From a virus, in IMG/VR virus record IMGVR_UViG_3300035181_001867, positions 20,888 to 84,887 of that record: a DNA stretch of 64,000 nucleotides; one strand, 5' to 3'. The number at the start of each line of letters is the position of its first letter. Position 1 is the first letter of the stretch. Of the stretch, positions 15,305 to 26,433 are shown piece by piece. A program made the position numbers and the translations under genes. The notes below the pieces were generated by a model. It did no database searches. It was not told the origin of the DNA and worked only from the letters and a program-made list of their open reading frames with translations.

Positions 15305-17659
15305 TTACGTAGTCGTAACAACTAACCAAGGATCCAATTCCGAAGACCACCCTTGACCCCACCCACGTCCTGATAACCAAGTTGGTTGTCCAGAAAGTGT
15401 CCCCATTTGTAAAGTTGATATTAATGTTCCACCAGAAAGAGTGATTGTTGTATATGCATAGTTAACAGTATCCACTTGAATGTTAGTTACAACCCAGTTC
15501 CAAGCTCCAATATCATTAACCGATTGTTGAATAGTAACTTGTGAACCAACACTGAACATTCTTCTTAAATCACCTTTTACAGTAACCGTATTGTTGATTA
15601 TATCAATTCCAATAATTGGAGTTGTTGGTGCTGAATAATACATGTATCCCCAACCAGCAGGATTTACATTCTCGTCTATATCTACATTTATTCTTTCAGA
15701 GAAAACAGCAACCTCTTCCACAATTTGTCCATACGGTAATACTATTTCTTGAGGTTGCCCTTCTATACGCGAAGGAATTCCAGGAAGTGGCTCCACGGGA
15801 ACAATAGTAGTTTGAGTAGAAATTGGATCATATGTTGATTGAGCAACAGTCCATTCTCCATCATTGTTTCCAGAACCTTCAATAATAAATATAGAACCTG
15901 GAACGAAATAATGAGTTAAGTCGTTTGGCCCAGAAGGATCAACAACCACGAATGTTCCAGGATTTTCACCAACAGGAAGTGTAACCGAAACAATATCTAC
16001 AGGAACAGATTGAGTTGGGAATCCAATTTCAAAATCAACGGTTTCTTTGATTTTTGTTAATGCTGTCGTTGATGGAATCCGCGAACAAACATTTGGGAGA
16101 TCAAAATTGGAAACGTTTAATATTTCAACATCTCCACTAATCAACGGAATATTAAGATCTAAACCAGCAACACCATATCCATATATCGGATCCCAAGTCA
16201 TAAACAATTCTGAAGGATTCCCGTTTGTTGCATCAACAACTGTAGAAATTTGGGCAAAAAGTGCAGTAACTTCAGTTGTGTTCGTTAATAATTTATATTG
16301 AACAGAACTAACATTCCACACACCATCGTTTCCAGTTGAATCTTTAATTATAAATGTTGAACCGACACTAAAACTCGCCGTCTGTTGTCCAGCAACAGAA
16401 AATGTTGCACTTGGAAAAGATGAATCAAACACTGTAGACGCAACCGAACACCCAGTGTTCCCATTGAAACCTTCGACGAATGGAATTAATGGTTGAGTTA
16501 AAGATTCTACGTTTATTATGTTAAATGTCGGTGAAAGTGGATCAATAATAGGATGATTATACATTGGATCAAGATCATTAACTGGAACGGTTTCACTTAA
16601 TACAAAATATTGACTATCAATTGTAATCCATACAGAATTAACAGAATATTGGAATAATGTTTGTGATGACGTTTTATACCAGTATTCTCCAATTACAGGG
16701 GATACAGGAGGGGTGTTTGCTACAACTGGTGGAGTAACCAAGATCCAATTACTACCATCCCATTCAGATAATTCATTTGGTGTAGGAGCATACCACAATG
16801 TCCCGGTTGCCCAGTGGACTGTTGGATCTGGAATTACACTTGAATAAATTATACCATCCGCTGTGGTATCAGTTACGTGTTGAACTGTTAATTCTGAAAA
16901 GGTTATATCATTACATATTTTATTAATTAACCAAGAACCGTTGTGATGATTATTTGAGTTAGTAATTGTAAAAGAATTTCCGACTGAAAAATATTGGGAC
17001 ACATCACCTGTAACATACATAACATTCTTCATAGAACGAAGGTTTACCGGAGAAGCACCGATAGCACTATCCGTAGAATATGCTGCAAACAGTCGGAGAG
17101 TTATTTTATCCGAGATACATTCAACAATTAATTTTGTAACAGGAATTTCGGTTAAAATATGATTTTCGTTTCGTTGAGGTTGTGTTGTTGTAACAGGAAT
17201 TTCTATTACTCTCCACTCTCCGTCATTGGAAAAAGTATTTGCAATTGTAAATTTAGTTCCAATGGGAAAGGTAGATGTTTGATCACCAGCCACATATAAA
17301 ATGTTAGGATATTCAATATTAATTACACAAATAGATTGTCCAGAACTTGTTATCAATGTCCCCGGGCGCTCATTAATTGGTTCAAAAGAACACTGATTCA
17401 TATCAACTGTAGAATTTAGTTTCCGAACATACGTTTCACCCCAGGGTTGAGTTCCATAACCTTCCATACACCCAACATTACTAAAATCGTATACAGAGTC
17501 AATTTTCATATCAAACAGTTCTGTTACAGAAACTTTAATGTTTTCAGAATAAACGTATTCGACTAAAACTTCAATAAGTTTCGAATGGAATGGTTTAATA
17601 TCTTGTGTAAAATTTACAAGAGCGAGGATCGGATCAAGATTACTGATAGTGTTAGCCAT
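15305..17659 (-). CDS. Large baseplate/tail structural protein with five internal repeats
   Basis: A 784-residue protein. The N-terminal region (LVNFTQDIKPFHSKLIEVL) looks like a docking domain. A repeat with the pattern V-x-G-D...F-x-V-G-x-x-F-x-I...N-D-G-x-W-x-V appears at least five times: around residues 115-155 (FPIGTKFTIANTFSNDGEW), 215-250 (FSVGNSFTITNSNNHHNGSW), 415-450 (FSVGSTFIIKDSTGNDGVW), 570-610 (FVPGSIFIIEGSGNNDGEW) and 690-730 (FSVGSQVTIQQSVNDIGAW). Two short 'W-x-G-x-x-W' phrases lie near 295 and 330. Its start overlaps the end of the giant gene upstream, so the two are translationally coupled. Structural role is firm; exact position is inferred. Confidence 0.75.
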   Translation of the reverse strand: MANTISNLDPILALVNFTQDIKPFHSKLIEVLVEYVYSENIKVSVTELFDMKIDSVYDFSNVGCMEGYGTQPWGETYVRKLNSTVDMNQCSFEPINERPGTLITSSGQSICVINIEYPNILYVAGDQTSTFPIGTKFTIANTFSNDGEWRVIEIPVTTTQPQRNENHILTEIPVTKLIVECISDKITLRLFAAYSTDSAIGASPVNLRSMKNVMYVTGDVSQYFSVGNSFTITNSNNHHNGSWLINKICNDITFSELTVQHVTDTTADGIIYSSVIPDPTVHWATGTLWYAPTPNELSEWDGSNWILVTPPVVANTPPVSPVIGEYWYKTSSQTLFQYSVNSVWITIDSQYFVLSETVPVNDLDPMYNHPIIDPLSPTFNIINVESLTQPLIPFVEGFNGNTGCSVASTVFDSSFPSATFSVAGQQTASFSVGSTFIIKDSTGNDGVWNVSSVQYKLLTNTTEVTALFAQISTVVDATNGNPSELFMTWDPIYGYGVAGLDLNIPLISGDVEILNVSNFDLPNVCSRIPSTTALTKIKETVDFEIGFPTQSVPVDIVSVTLPVGENPGTFVVVDPSGPNDLTHYFVPGSIFIIEGSGNNDGEWTVAQSTYDPISTQTTIVPVEPLPGIPSRIEGQPQEIVLPYGQIVEEVAVFSERINVDIDENVNPAGWGYMYYSAPTTPIIGIDIINNTVTVKGDLRRMFSVGSQVTIQQSVNDIGAWNWVVTNIQVDTVNYAYTTITLSGGTLISTLQMGTLSGQPTWLSGRGWGQGWSSELDPWLVVTTT

Positions 17660-20600
17660 TCATTGCCTCTTTTGAAGTTTCTAATATTTTTATTCCATGC
17701 AACGCAATGGCTGAAGTTTTAAATATGTCTCCATATTCACTTTTTAGTGACATTGCATCGTGGAGACATGAGAAAAATATTCTATTGGTATCAGAGTATG
17801 CAAAAGTGTTATAAATGTAATCCATAGCAGTCAAAATATTCTCTGGTGTATCGAAACTGTATGTATCGAGAAATGCTGATTTGTCAATAGGAGATAAATC
17901 ATAATTTGGATTTTCAATTTCATTAATAATTGTATTTAGAGCCAAATCTTTATCTACAAAACTTTGACCTTCTCCCATACCAATTCTCGTTGCACTACCA
18001 TTTAATTGATCATATAAAACCCTATCCAAAGATGGAACAGGAGTATTATCGTCATGTAACTTATATCCTACGACAGACTCTGTTAATTTATTCCACAACG
18101 TTCTGGATATTACAACGTTCTGTTCTTGTCTAAACAATTCCCATTGTGTATGAACATTTTTCTTTGTTAGACTGGAAGAAATATCACTATCATCACGGAG
18201 AGATGCGTCTGTTTGGAAACGAACTTTAAATCTGTCGTTTTGTGAAATAAATCTTGAAATTCCTCTGATTACAACACTATTGAAACGTTGGAGTGTTCCA
18301 TCAATACCCAACATAAACATATATGGTACTGACGGAACTTTCAACAAGGATTTAATTTCAGATAATGAAAGTGTGGTTGCCGTTGGTCTAACGTTCTTAT
18401 TCATAACCCAGAAGTAATACTTTGTGTCTACTATGTTTCCTTGATTGTCTATTGTATTAACACTGGTGTATGGTGTAAATAAAGTATATTCAATCATCGT
18501 GTTCGGAAGAGTTGAAACATCAACATTAAATAAAGGATATTCAAATGTAATCGTGTCACCAACGTTTAATGTTGTTGGATCAAAAGTAACATAAGCACCC
18601 ACACTGGAAAGAGCATCAAACTCAGCACCAGTGGTTAACACATCCCAACTCGAGGTTGTTTCATTCCACTGAACGATATCACCAATTGCGAATGGTGTCC
18701 AATCTCCAGTCGGAATTGTTCCAACCTTATACGAATCTTTGTCCATAGGATTCGTTGGTGGTTCATTTAAAATCGTACTTATTATAGAAGTTGTGTGTGT
18801 GGTCGTTTTTAATATTCCATTAACATAAACGTTTACAACTTGACCATTATCAATGTTATGATCCAACCTTAAATCAATTTGTTCTAAAAATTGAACTGGG
18901 AATACTGAAACACTACTAATAGTATCATATAAAACCTGAATTCTTGGATTTGTGTCTATTCTTTGATAATCTGAATAAGTTGGTGGTAAAGTAGAATCTG
19001 TGTTAATATTGACACGTCTATAAATTACTTTCATCGGAGTTCCAGAAGGTAATGAATACTGGTCTAATTCTGTATTAGATGCTTGTGATATTACATACGC
19101 GTCCCAATTTTCAGGAGTTACAGGAGATTCAGTCCATTGTAAGACATCAAAAGAACTCCAATCTGTAGGTTTGCCCCAGTTTGTAATTCTATCACTAACG
19201 TTAGGATAAACTATTGGATCATAGTATGGTGTATATCCAAATGAGCTAGTTCGCAACCAAATCTTTCCAACTTCCTGTGAATTCCAATTTGTTCTTGGAA
19301 CAAATTCTTCTTGATAATACATAGTTCCTGTTAATCCAGATGAAATGGTATTGTTATACGTTGCTGGATCATTATCACGTTGTATATCGATTAAACTTAT
19401 AGGAACTTGATAATGGAATCCAACAGCTGGATGCCAAATCATAATAGACGATATCACATCCTTGGATTGTTTATCTATTAACTTTGCTGGATTGTGTTTT
19501 TGTTTTGAAACAGAAAACACATAAACAGAATAATTAAAGTTATCAGAACTTGTAATAGTAATATGGTTGTTGTTAAGTTGAGAAACGCCACTTACCAAAA
19601 CAGAAGAGATTTTTGTAACTGGATCAAATTTCACAACTTGATAACCATCATTGTTTGGTAGTATTACGTCAACAGGACTTCCATTGCATGTTCCAGTAAT
19701 AACACCAATCACACCAGCACTAAAATAAAAATCTAATGTTGGATTTATCGTAGAACGCTGATCAGGAAAATATTCCCAACGAACATCATCTGTTGGTGTA
19801 ATCGTTATGAAGGTTGGATCGATATTTGAAGAAGCGAATTCTAACCTTAATTCATTTTTCTTAATATCTTCAGGTTCAATGTTAATGTCATTAAAATATT
19901 TTCTTGTTAGATTTCCAAACTCACCAACTTTGTAAGCCCAAAAATCGTCGATTTTTGCGTCAACAAACAATCTTGCATTAATAAAAGCTTTAACTGCGTT
20001 AATTGATCCTTTGTTGTGAATCATACCTCTCCAAAATATAAATTTAGATTTTGAATTAATACCGATATTGTCAAGGTAATCTGGTGATTCGTATCCTAAA
20101 GCAGCACGAGCGTAATCAAGAAAGTCAGCAGTTTCATTTACTTTAAACGTATCATAATACAATTGCATATTGTCAACAGTATTTTCAATGTTTTGAACTG
20201 TTTGTTCACCATTTAAGAAATAACCACCTATGTTTGGTCTAAACGTATAAGCAGCACCTTTTTCAAAGGCAAGAGTGAATTTACTTGTACTCAATCCGAT
20301 AAATGGATCAAATATTAAGAAACCATCGGTTGTATAATCATTAAAAACAATTGCATGTTCATACCCATCCAGGAACAAGTGTGCACCACCTAAATGAGGA
20401 GTGGTATACGGATTAATAGCTGCATCTTGGTTTGAATTTACCGCCCCTGACTGCGAATACACACTTCCACAAAGAAAGCATTCTCTGATACGACTCTTCG
20501 TGTCTTCTCGAAATATGAAAACAGATGAACTTGGAAGAGTATCTCCAAACTGATCATATACTGTGGAATCAACACGAACATCTGAATAAGATTGTGAATA

Positions 20601-23600
20601 TATATTCGATATTATTCCTCGTGGTGTTTTAAACCATATATTGTTTCTGAAAGGATTAACTTCATGTAAGACTTCTCCTGAAATTGGTTGATTGAGCGAC
20701 ACTGGGAAAACGTTTAGTACTGTAAGTATTATATCGTCTCCACCTCCAAAGTTAGCTCCAAGGACAGAGATAGTATCACCCGTATTATACTGCATTCCAA
20801 TTTTGTTAATATTTACAGAAAATACCTTATTGTCTTGTACCACAATATTAACAGTTGCCCCTGAACCTGTTCCGGTAATGGTTTCAGTTTGAATATTAAT
20901 ATATTTTCCTGACGAGTAACCCACCCCTTGAATCAAATTACCTAATACTGAAATACTACCTGGTGACGTTGGGTTGCCTTGAATAGTAACCAAACCTAAA
21001 CCAGAATAAATTCTTCCAATTAAACGTTCAATTTCTGTTTGCCAATTCAAAATTTTTCCAGTTTGGATATCAACTTCTACTGCTTCTGGTTCATTGAAAG
21101 CCCACCCTTGGTCCATTAACCAATTTGAATACCCATCAATTAAATTGATAACCGATTGGACTCCAGTAACATACATTGGAACAAGACTTGTATTCGTTGT
21201 TCTCTTGTCGAGTGCAATGTGTTTCCATATATTTGATGTTTGTGTTCCGTCTAAAGCAACAAATGTTCCAACTAACTCTTCAATGTATACCGCTGAACCA
21301 GGACTGGTTATATCAATTGAAATTCCATTAACAGCGTTATTATACGAAGATGCAAGTTTGAATTGGTTATCAGCAACTTTTATAATGTAATATGTTGTGT
21401 TTGGTGCAAGAGGAGTTGGATAAAGTTCTGCCGAAGTTACCTGAACTGGTGAACCAGTAAACCATGTCAACGTATCGTCTTGAACATAAAGAATATCTTC
21501 TCCTGGGATTGGTGTTCCAGCAACGTTTGCCCATGGAAGCACAATAGCACCAATAGTGGAACCAACGTCGTTAATTGTATTAAACGAACACGGATAACTC
21601 TTAATACCATAATAATTAATCGTGTGTCCAATTGGTGATGGTGTACTCAACCTAAACACCCAATCTGAACCATAGTATTTTGGAACTTTGTTGTTATGAT
21701 TTAAAGTCCAATCCGTTCCTACAGATTCTGTCGTTACTAATAAAGCATCTACCCAGAAATTTTTCATATCAGGAGTTTTCTTAATAAGAACTTGATAATC
21801 TTGAGGTATAATAGAAAAATAATCTGCAGCAACATCCAAAGATTTGGAATTAATAAAAGAGCCAGTTTGGTATGTTAAGTTTGCATTCCAATTAATCCAT
21901 TTCTCTTTAAAATCAGAAGTGTTTATATCAAGATTGTTGAATCTAATAAAGTTTACATACCACTGATTTAATCCGTTTAATACAATATTCTGATCAGCGG
22001 AATTCAAATCTCCGTGGAATATTGCGTCTTTGTGTGAGTAAACCTTTTTAGTTCTGTTATCAATTTGCAATCCAGCAACGTTGATAAATGTTGGTCCAAA
22101 CACATCATGTAGGAATCTCACGGGTTGCATTCTAAATGCAATATGTAACAATCCATATAGGAAATAAGAAGAATTTCTCCAGGTATATTCCGTAACACCC
22201 TGTTGACCAAAAGAGAATGGGTCAGAGAATGATGGGATATATTGGTTGATAATACTAACACTATTAAGGAAAGTGTTAGTATTCCCTTGAACATATGGAG
22301 CAAGCAATGTATCGGTTGATGTGTCAACACACATAAAATTGTATACCGGTGCTTGTGTAGGAGATTCGACTAACCCAGTTCCAACTGTGATGTTGTCCGG
22401 AAGTAAAGCTCCAACGGGAATTATTCCATTTTTAATATTATTCCACATCGAATTCGTCCAACGGCGGAGACCAGAGGTGTCTTTGTATTGACTATCCCAC
22501 CAAGTTGGTTTGTTATAATATCCTTGTAATTTCCAAGGCAAAAGATGTGGATACTGCGTTCCAAAGTTTTTCTCATATATTCCTTGGTAGCTCGCATCCC
22601 ATATAGTTGGTGAACCGACTTTAACAGCTGGAATATAACTCGGAGAAATAGAGTTATAGTTCCATGTAAACGGATTGCTTATATCAAAATTGTTAACAGA
22701 TGGATTACTGTTAGTCTGTTGAATATAATCAAAGTATTGTTCTTTTAAATATGTAACGAATACATCTTGTTCAGATGTTGATGATAGTAGTGTTGAAAAA
22801 TCAAACACTGTGGAATCAAAATCTGGAACAGCTTCATATAATTTAAGTTCAGCTTGATAAATCACATTCGCTATAATTTCTTCCAATACAATTGGTTTCC
22901 AAGCTGGTTCAATATATCCTGGAGTTATATGGCCATTTTTGTCTTTAACGATCTCCCAGCCAAGTGGTACTGAGTTCGTTCTAACATATAAAAGTCCACT
23001 TGTTCCATCTAACCAATATGTTCCTACTGGATTAAAAATCGAAGGTGCTCCACCAGATGTACTAATAACATTAAATCTGTACAACACCCCACCCGTGTCC
23101 ATCCAATATTGTCCTTTTTGTACCGTCGGCCAAACAGGGCGCGTTGTTATTGGACCTTGAACTCCGTTTGTTGACTGTAACAGTTTCGTATAAATCGATT
23201 TTGATGTTGACGACGGAACAGAGATATTGGAAATATGTCCATCATGATGAAGAACCTGTTTAATTCCCAAATCTACATCAAATAATATTGCTGGAACAAC
23301 TGGACGTGATAGTTTTAAATATGGAAGAGTTGTTATCCAATTTTTAATACCAAGTCCTGTTAACGTGTTGTGTGTAGTTGAATCACCAAATGAATTATCG
23401 AGGAATTCATTCTGTTCAAACAATGTTATAACGTAATCAGAAATAGCTTTATTAATATCCTGATAGAAAGGATCGCTCATATTTGTAAGTAACAAAATGG
23501 CATTCTGTAAAAAGTATTCTTGTAGAAGTGTTAGATTGTAATCATATCGAGAACGAGCAAAATCAATAATAGCTCTTGGATTCGTTGACGTTTGAAACAT

Positions 23601-26348
23601 TGCAGATAAGAATGTGTCATAACTATCATTAAATTCTTTTATAGTCCCACCAACACCAAAGTTTGGTATATTTAACAATCTATAAAAATCAGAAGTTGCA
23701 GAACTAAACTCAACAGGAGGGGTTTGAGCATTAATAATAGACGTAAAGTGAGTATATATCTCTGAAAATAACACAACCTTTCGGTTTTCATGATGAATGT
23801 TAAACATCATCTGACTTGGAATTTCCCAATCTGTTGGACCCAAAGGTGTATCAATTCCAGCAATCCGTTTTACTCCATTAGAATCAACATATGAATCTCC
23901 ATAAGCTAATTGATACTCATTTCTTTGTTTTGGAACATATTGAGAATCTGATTCAGGAATTCCACGTCTCCAAATACTTTGAAGCCCAGCGGGGTTTGAA
24001 GTTTCAATAGCCCAAGAATCTTTATAACAAGTTATTGCACCTGTGTCAGTATTAAGTAATTGTTGTTCAAAACCAAATTCTTTTCCATTATTGGTGACCG
24101 CAATTCTTCGACCAACTCTAGGATCCACAGAATATGTTGATCCTTCCTGAAACCCAAAGATATTGTTGGCTGTATAGGTTGTTGTTCCATCAACATTAAA
24201 AATATCAAATAATGGATATTGTGTTTGTTCGGTTTTGATTTGTTCAACAAGACGATATTTAATTAGAGTTGTAAAAATTGAACTAAAGTTTGTTGTATAA
24301 AAATTTGCATCTGTAGAAGTTCTTACTTCTATCTCAGATAGATATTGATCGCTCAGTGCCGCTGGAATTGTTTCTATCGATACATTTGAAAATTGAGAAA
24401 CAGGATCAAAGAACTGAATTGTATTCCCGTGTGTTCCAGGATATGAATGTCCAGTAGACGAAACGACTGCCGTTTCAGCAATATTGGAATACGATGGATC
24501 GTTGGCCCCAGTAAAGTTCCCAGAAATGTACTCCCCGGGGATGTTTGTACTCCATCCTTCAATATACGTTCCGTATTGACGTTTTCCGTCAACATAAACA
24601 CGAATAGTATCTCTACCAACCAAGAAAAGATCAGGGAGTACAAAAGTGTTATATCCAGCAGTAGGTAAAGGTCCAAATGACAATTGAGGAATTACTGTTG
24701 GACGGGTTTGAAGATTCACAGGAACCGGAGTTGGTGTTTCTGTTAAAGCCCATTGTGAGAAGAAACTTACCCAAGTGTCACCAAGACTCGTTGTGGTAAG
24801 AACAAAATCGACTGTTGTATCAGTTGTTAATCCCAATATGACTTGTGCTGTATCTTCTACTACTAAAAATTTAGTAGTGTTTGTTTCAGGATCATAACCA
24901 TCACTACCTGGACCGTGAGTCGTATCTGCTTGATATATCGTTAATGTGAATACAGAGGAAGGTACTTCATTGACGTGGATTTTGTTCCCAGGTTGAAGCA
25001 TACTTCTATGATCACCATCAACAGTAATTGTTCCAGGGTTTGATATTGTAGAAGTCGATATACCTAAAACTTTAAATTTTATACCCATTTCATAAAGTGT
25101 TGGTTCACTATCTACGCTTATCCAATCTTGTAGATAACTTCCTCTGTACGACCATTTATATTTTGTATATGACCACTGGTTTAATTCAATATTCGGATTA
25201 TACTCAATAATTGGCATTGTTGCTCTAATTGCCAATGAAATATTTGGAACATCCGCTTGGTGGTACCACTTATTTTGGGCAGACCAATCATCTGTTTGGG
25301 TTACACAGAGAGAAGATTCAACAGAGTCCCATGGAAAAATTCCCGAAGATAAATCAGAAGGAGCAAAGAGAACCCATTTTTCTCCATCCCATGCTCTTAG
25401 TTTTGGACGGGGTGGCGTTCCAATCGGATCTGAGTCGTTAATTTTATCAACGTCGTTAATATCATACCAAAAAAATGGGTTAAAAGTATAAACAGTAGAA
25501 CCAACAGTAAGTTCAGATATATTATCATAACTAACCCAACTACTTCCCATCCATCGTTTAAATTGCTTGGCATCAGTATCAAACCACAATGAATATAGTG
25601 GAGGAGATGATGGTGCTGTATTTATAGGACCAGTAGGTGGTTCTGCAGTAAATTCATTTATGTGCCACCAATTGAGAGAATTGTCATCCCACTGTGTCAT
25701 ATCCCAACCAACCCTTCCATTATAACAAGCGCAATCTCTAATAATTTGAAGCCGTGAGAGTTCGGATTGCATTTGAGCAACAGTGGTGTCAAATTCTGAT
25801 TGAGATACTCCTGGTGCCGGTCCTCCAGCAATATAGCTTGCTATACTCGATGTTAAAACATTAACCCGAGCCACAGCACTCGCGCAAGTGTTTTTTATTG
25901 TTATATATTGAGGTGCTGAACCGGCAGGATCATACCAATAATATTTTCCCCAATTAACAAGTTTATCAAAATCAACAGGTGGTGCAAAATTAAACTGTGT
26001 TGTGTTCCCCCACAACGGTAAACGTTCTGGATCAACTCCCAAATCAGAAGCTTTTGTTAAAATGTCAGCATAAGAAGATAGATAATTAACAGTTGCGATC
26101 GTTGAGTTTAAAAGTGGTTGAAGTTGGTAGGCCTGACGTTGAACAGATGGTTCAGGTATTCTTGTGCTTTTACTATAACGTGTTGATTTTTTTCCAATAG
26201 TTCCAAACGTAGGTGTTAACTCGGACTTCGTTAAATAACGATTTGGGCCATTTTCTAAAAATGAATTATTAACGTCTGTTCTAAACGTGTCTGGTAAAAG
26301 CTCTACAAGGTTAGTCCTTGGTTTTTTGTAATCTGAATTATCTGTCAT
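17652..26348 (-). CDS. Giant baseplate-associated structural protein (2,898 residues)
   Basis: The largest gene in the window, occupying 8.7 kb. I took the Met at 26348 (MTDNSDYKKPRTNLVELL); an in-frame Met seven codons earlier has no better binding site. The protein has no transmembrane segment or enzyme motif. It is a mosaic of β-rich units, several with the short pattern W-x-D...L-x-x-W-x-G-x-x-W (LWFDTDAKQFKRWMG, YWMDTGGVLYRF, YWLDGTSGLLYVR), plus one unit similar to the repeat of the downstream 784-residue protein (ITVDGDHRSMLQPGNKI). Proteins of this size beside gp6/gp25/gp5 in aquatic T4-like phages belong to the baseplate periphery. Exact late promoter at 26380-26387. Confidence 0.78.
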   Translation of the reverse strand: MTDNSDYKKPRTNLVELLPDTFRTDVNNSFLENGPNRYLTKSELTPTFGTIGKKSTRYSKSTRIPEPSVQRQAYQLQPLLNSTIATVNYLSSYADILTKASDLGVDPERLPLWGNTTQFNFAPPVDFDKLVNWGKYYWYDPAGSAPQYITIKNTCASAVARVNVLTSSIASYIAGGPAPGVSQSEFDTTVAQMQSELSRLQIIRDCACYNGRVGWDMTQWDDNSLNWWHINEFTAEPPTGPINTAPSSPPLYSLWFDTDAKQFKRWMGSSWVSYDNISELTVGSTVYTFNPFFWYDINDVDKINDSDPIGTPPRPKLRAWDGEKWVLFAPSDLSSGIFPWDSVESSLCVTQTDDWSAQNKWYHQADVPNISLAIRATMPIIEYNPNIELNQWSYTKYKWSYRGSYLQDWISVDSEPTLYEMGIKFKVLGISTSTISNPGTITVDGDHRSMLQPGNKIHVNEVPSSVFTLTIYQADTTHGPGSDGYDPETNTTKFLVVEDTAQVILGLTTDTTVDFVLTTTSLGDTWVSFFSQWALTETPTPVPVNLQTRPTVIPQLSFGPLPTAGYNTFVLPDLFLVGRDTIRVYVDGKRQYGTYIEGWSTNIPGEYISGNFTGANDPSYSNIAETAVVSSTGHSYPGTHGNTIQFFDPVSQFSNVSIETIPAALSDQYLSEIEVRTSTDANFYTTNFSSIFTTLIKYRLVEQIKTEQTQYPLFDIFNVDGTTTYTANNIFGFQEGSTYSVDPRVGRRIAVTNNGKEFGFEQQLLNTDTGAITCYKDSWAIETSNPAGLQSIWRRGIPESDSQYVPKQRNEYQLAYGDSYVDSNGVKRIAGIDTPLGPTDWEIPSQMMFNIHHENRKVVLFSEIYTHFTSIINAQTPPVEFSSATSDFYRLLNIPNFGVGGTIKEFNDSYDTFLSAMFQTSTNPRAIIDFARSRYDYNLTLLQEYFLQNAILLLTNMSDPFYQDINKAISDYVITLFEQNEFLDNSFGDSTTHNTLTGLGIKNWITTLPYLKLSRPVVPAILFDVDLGIKQVLHHDGHISNISVPSSTSKSIYTKLLQSTNGVQGPITTRPVWPTVQKGQYWMDTGGVLYRFNVISTSGGAPSIFNPVGTYWLDGTSGLLYVRTNSVPLGWEIVKDKNGHITPGYIEPAWKPIVLEEIIANVIYQAELKLYEAVPDFDSTVFDFSTLLSSTSEQDVFVTYLKEQYFDYIQQTNSNPSVNNFDISNPFTWNYNSISPSYIPAVKVGSPTIWDASYQGIYEKNFGTQYPHLLPWKLQGYYNKPTWWDSQYKDTSGLRRWTNSMWNNIKNGIIPVGALLPDNITVGTGLVESPTQAPVYNFMCVDTSTDTLLAPYVQGNTNTFLNSVSIINQYIPSFSDPFSFGQQGVTEYTWRNSSYFLYGLLHIAFRMQPVRFLHDVFGPTFINVAGLQIDNRTKKVYSHKDAIFHGDLNSADQNIVLNGLNQWYVNFIRFNNLDINTSDFKEKWINWNANLTYQTGSFINSKSLDVAADYFSIIPQDYQVLIKKTPDMKNFWVDALLVTTESVGTDWTLNHNNKVPKYYGSDWVFRLSTPSPIGHTINYYGIKSYPCSFNTINDVGSTIGAIVLPWANVAGTPIPGEDILYVQDDTLTWFTGSPVQVTSAELYPTPLAPNTTYYIIKVADNQFKLASSYNNAVNGISIDITSPGSAVYIEELVGTFVALDGTQTSNIWKHIALDKRTTNTSLVPMYVTGVQSVINLIDGYSNWLMDQGWAFNEPEAVEVDIQTGKILNWQTEIERLIGRIYSGLGLVTIQGNPTSPGSISVLGNLIQGVGYSSGKYINIQTETITGTGSGATVNIVVQDNKVFSVNINKIGMQYNTGDTISVLGANFGGGDDIILTVLNVFPVSLNQPISGEVLHEVNPFRNNIWFKTPRGIISNIYSQSYSDVRVDSTVYDQFGDTLPSSSVFIFREDTKSRIRECFLCGSVYSQSGAVNSNQDAAINPYTTPHLGGAHLFLDGYEHAIVFNDYTTDGFLIFDPFIGLSTSKFTLAFEKGAAYTFRPNIGGYFLNGEQTVQNIENTVDNMQLYYDTFKVNETADFLDYARAALGYESPDYLDNIGINSKSKFIFWRGMIHNKGSINAVKAFINARLFVDAKIDDFWAYKVGEFGNLTRKYFNDINIEPEDIKKNELRLEFASSNIDPTFITITPTDDVRWEYFPDQRSTINPTLDFYFSAGVIGVITGTCNGSPVDVILPNNDGYQVVKFDPVTKISSVLVSGVSQLNNNHITITSSDNFNYSVYVFSVSKQKHNPAKLIDKQSKDVISSIMIWHPAVGFHYQVPISLIDIQRDNDPATYNNTISSGLTGTMYYQEEFVPRTNWNSQEVGKIWLRTSSFGYTPYYDPIVYPNVSDRITNWGKPTDWSSFDVLQWTESPVTPENWDAYVISQASNTELDQYSLPSGTPMKVIYRRVNINTDSTLPPTYSDYQRIDTNPRIQVLYDTISSVSVFPVQFLEQIDLRLDHNIDNGQVVNVYVNGILKTTTHTTSIISTILNEPPTNPMDKDSYKVGTIPTGDWTPFAIGDIVQWNETTSSWDVLTTGAEFDALSSVGAYVTFDPTTLNVGDTITFEYPLFNVDVSTLPNTMIEYTLFTPYTSVNTIDNQGNIVDTKYYFWVMNKNVRPTATTLSLSEIKSLLKVPSVPYMFMLGIDGTLQRFNSVVIRGISRFISQNDRFKVRFQTDASLRDDSDISSSLTKKNVHTQWELFRQEQNVVISRTLWNKLTESVVGYKLHDDNTPVPSLDRVLYDQLNGSATRIGMGEGQSFVDKDLALNTIINEIENPNYDLSPIDKSAFLDTYSFDTPENILTAMDYIYNTFAYSDTNRIFFSCLHDAMSLKSEYGDIFKTSAIALHGIKILETSKEAMNG

Positions 26349-26379
26349 ATACCACACCAAAAATAACAACTGTTTAGGT

Positions 26380-26387
26380 TATTTATA
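26380..26387 (-). promoter_or_regulatory. T4-type late promoter for the giant gene (exact consensus)
   Basis: Exact TATAAATA on the minus strand, 32 bases upstream of the start at 26348. Confidence 0.75.
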
Positions 26388-26433
26388 GTGCATTATGTTT
26401 TCAGAAAAACTGGGAGGGTTATAGTAATTTATA

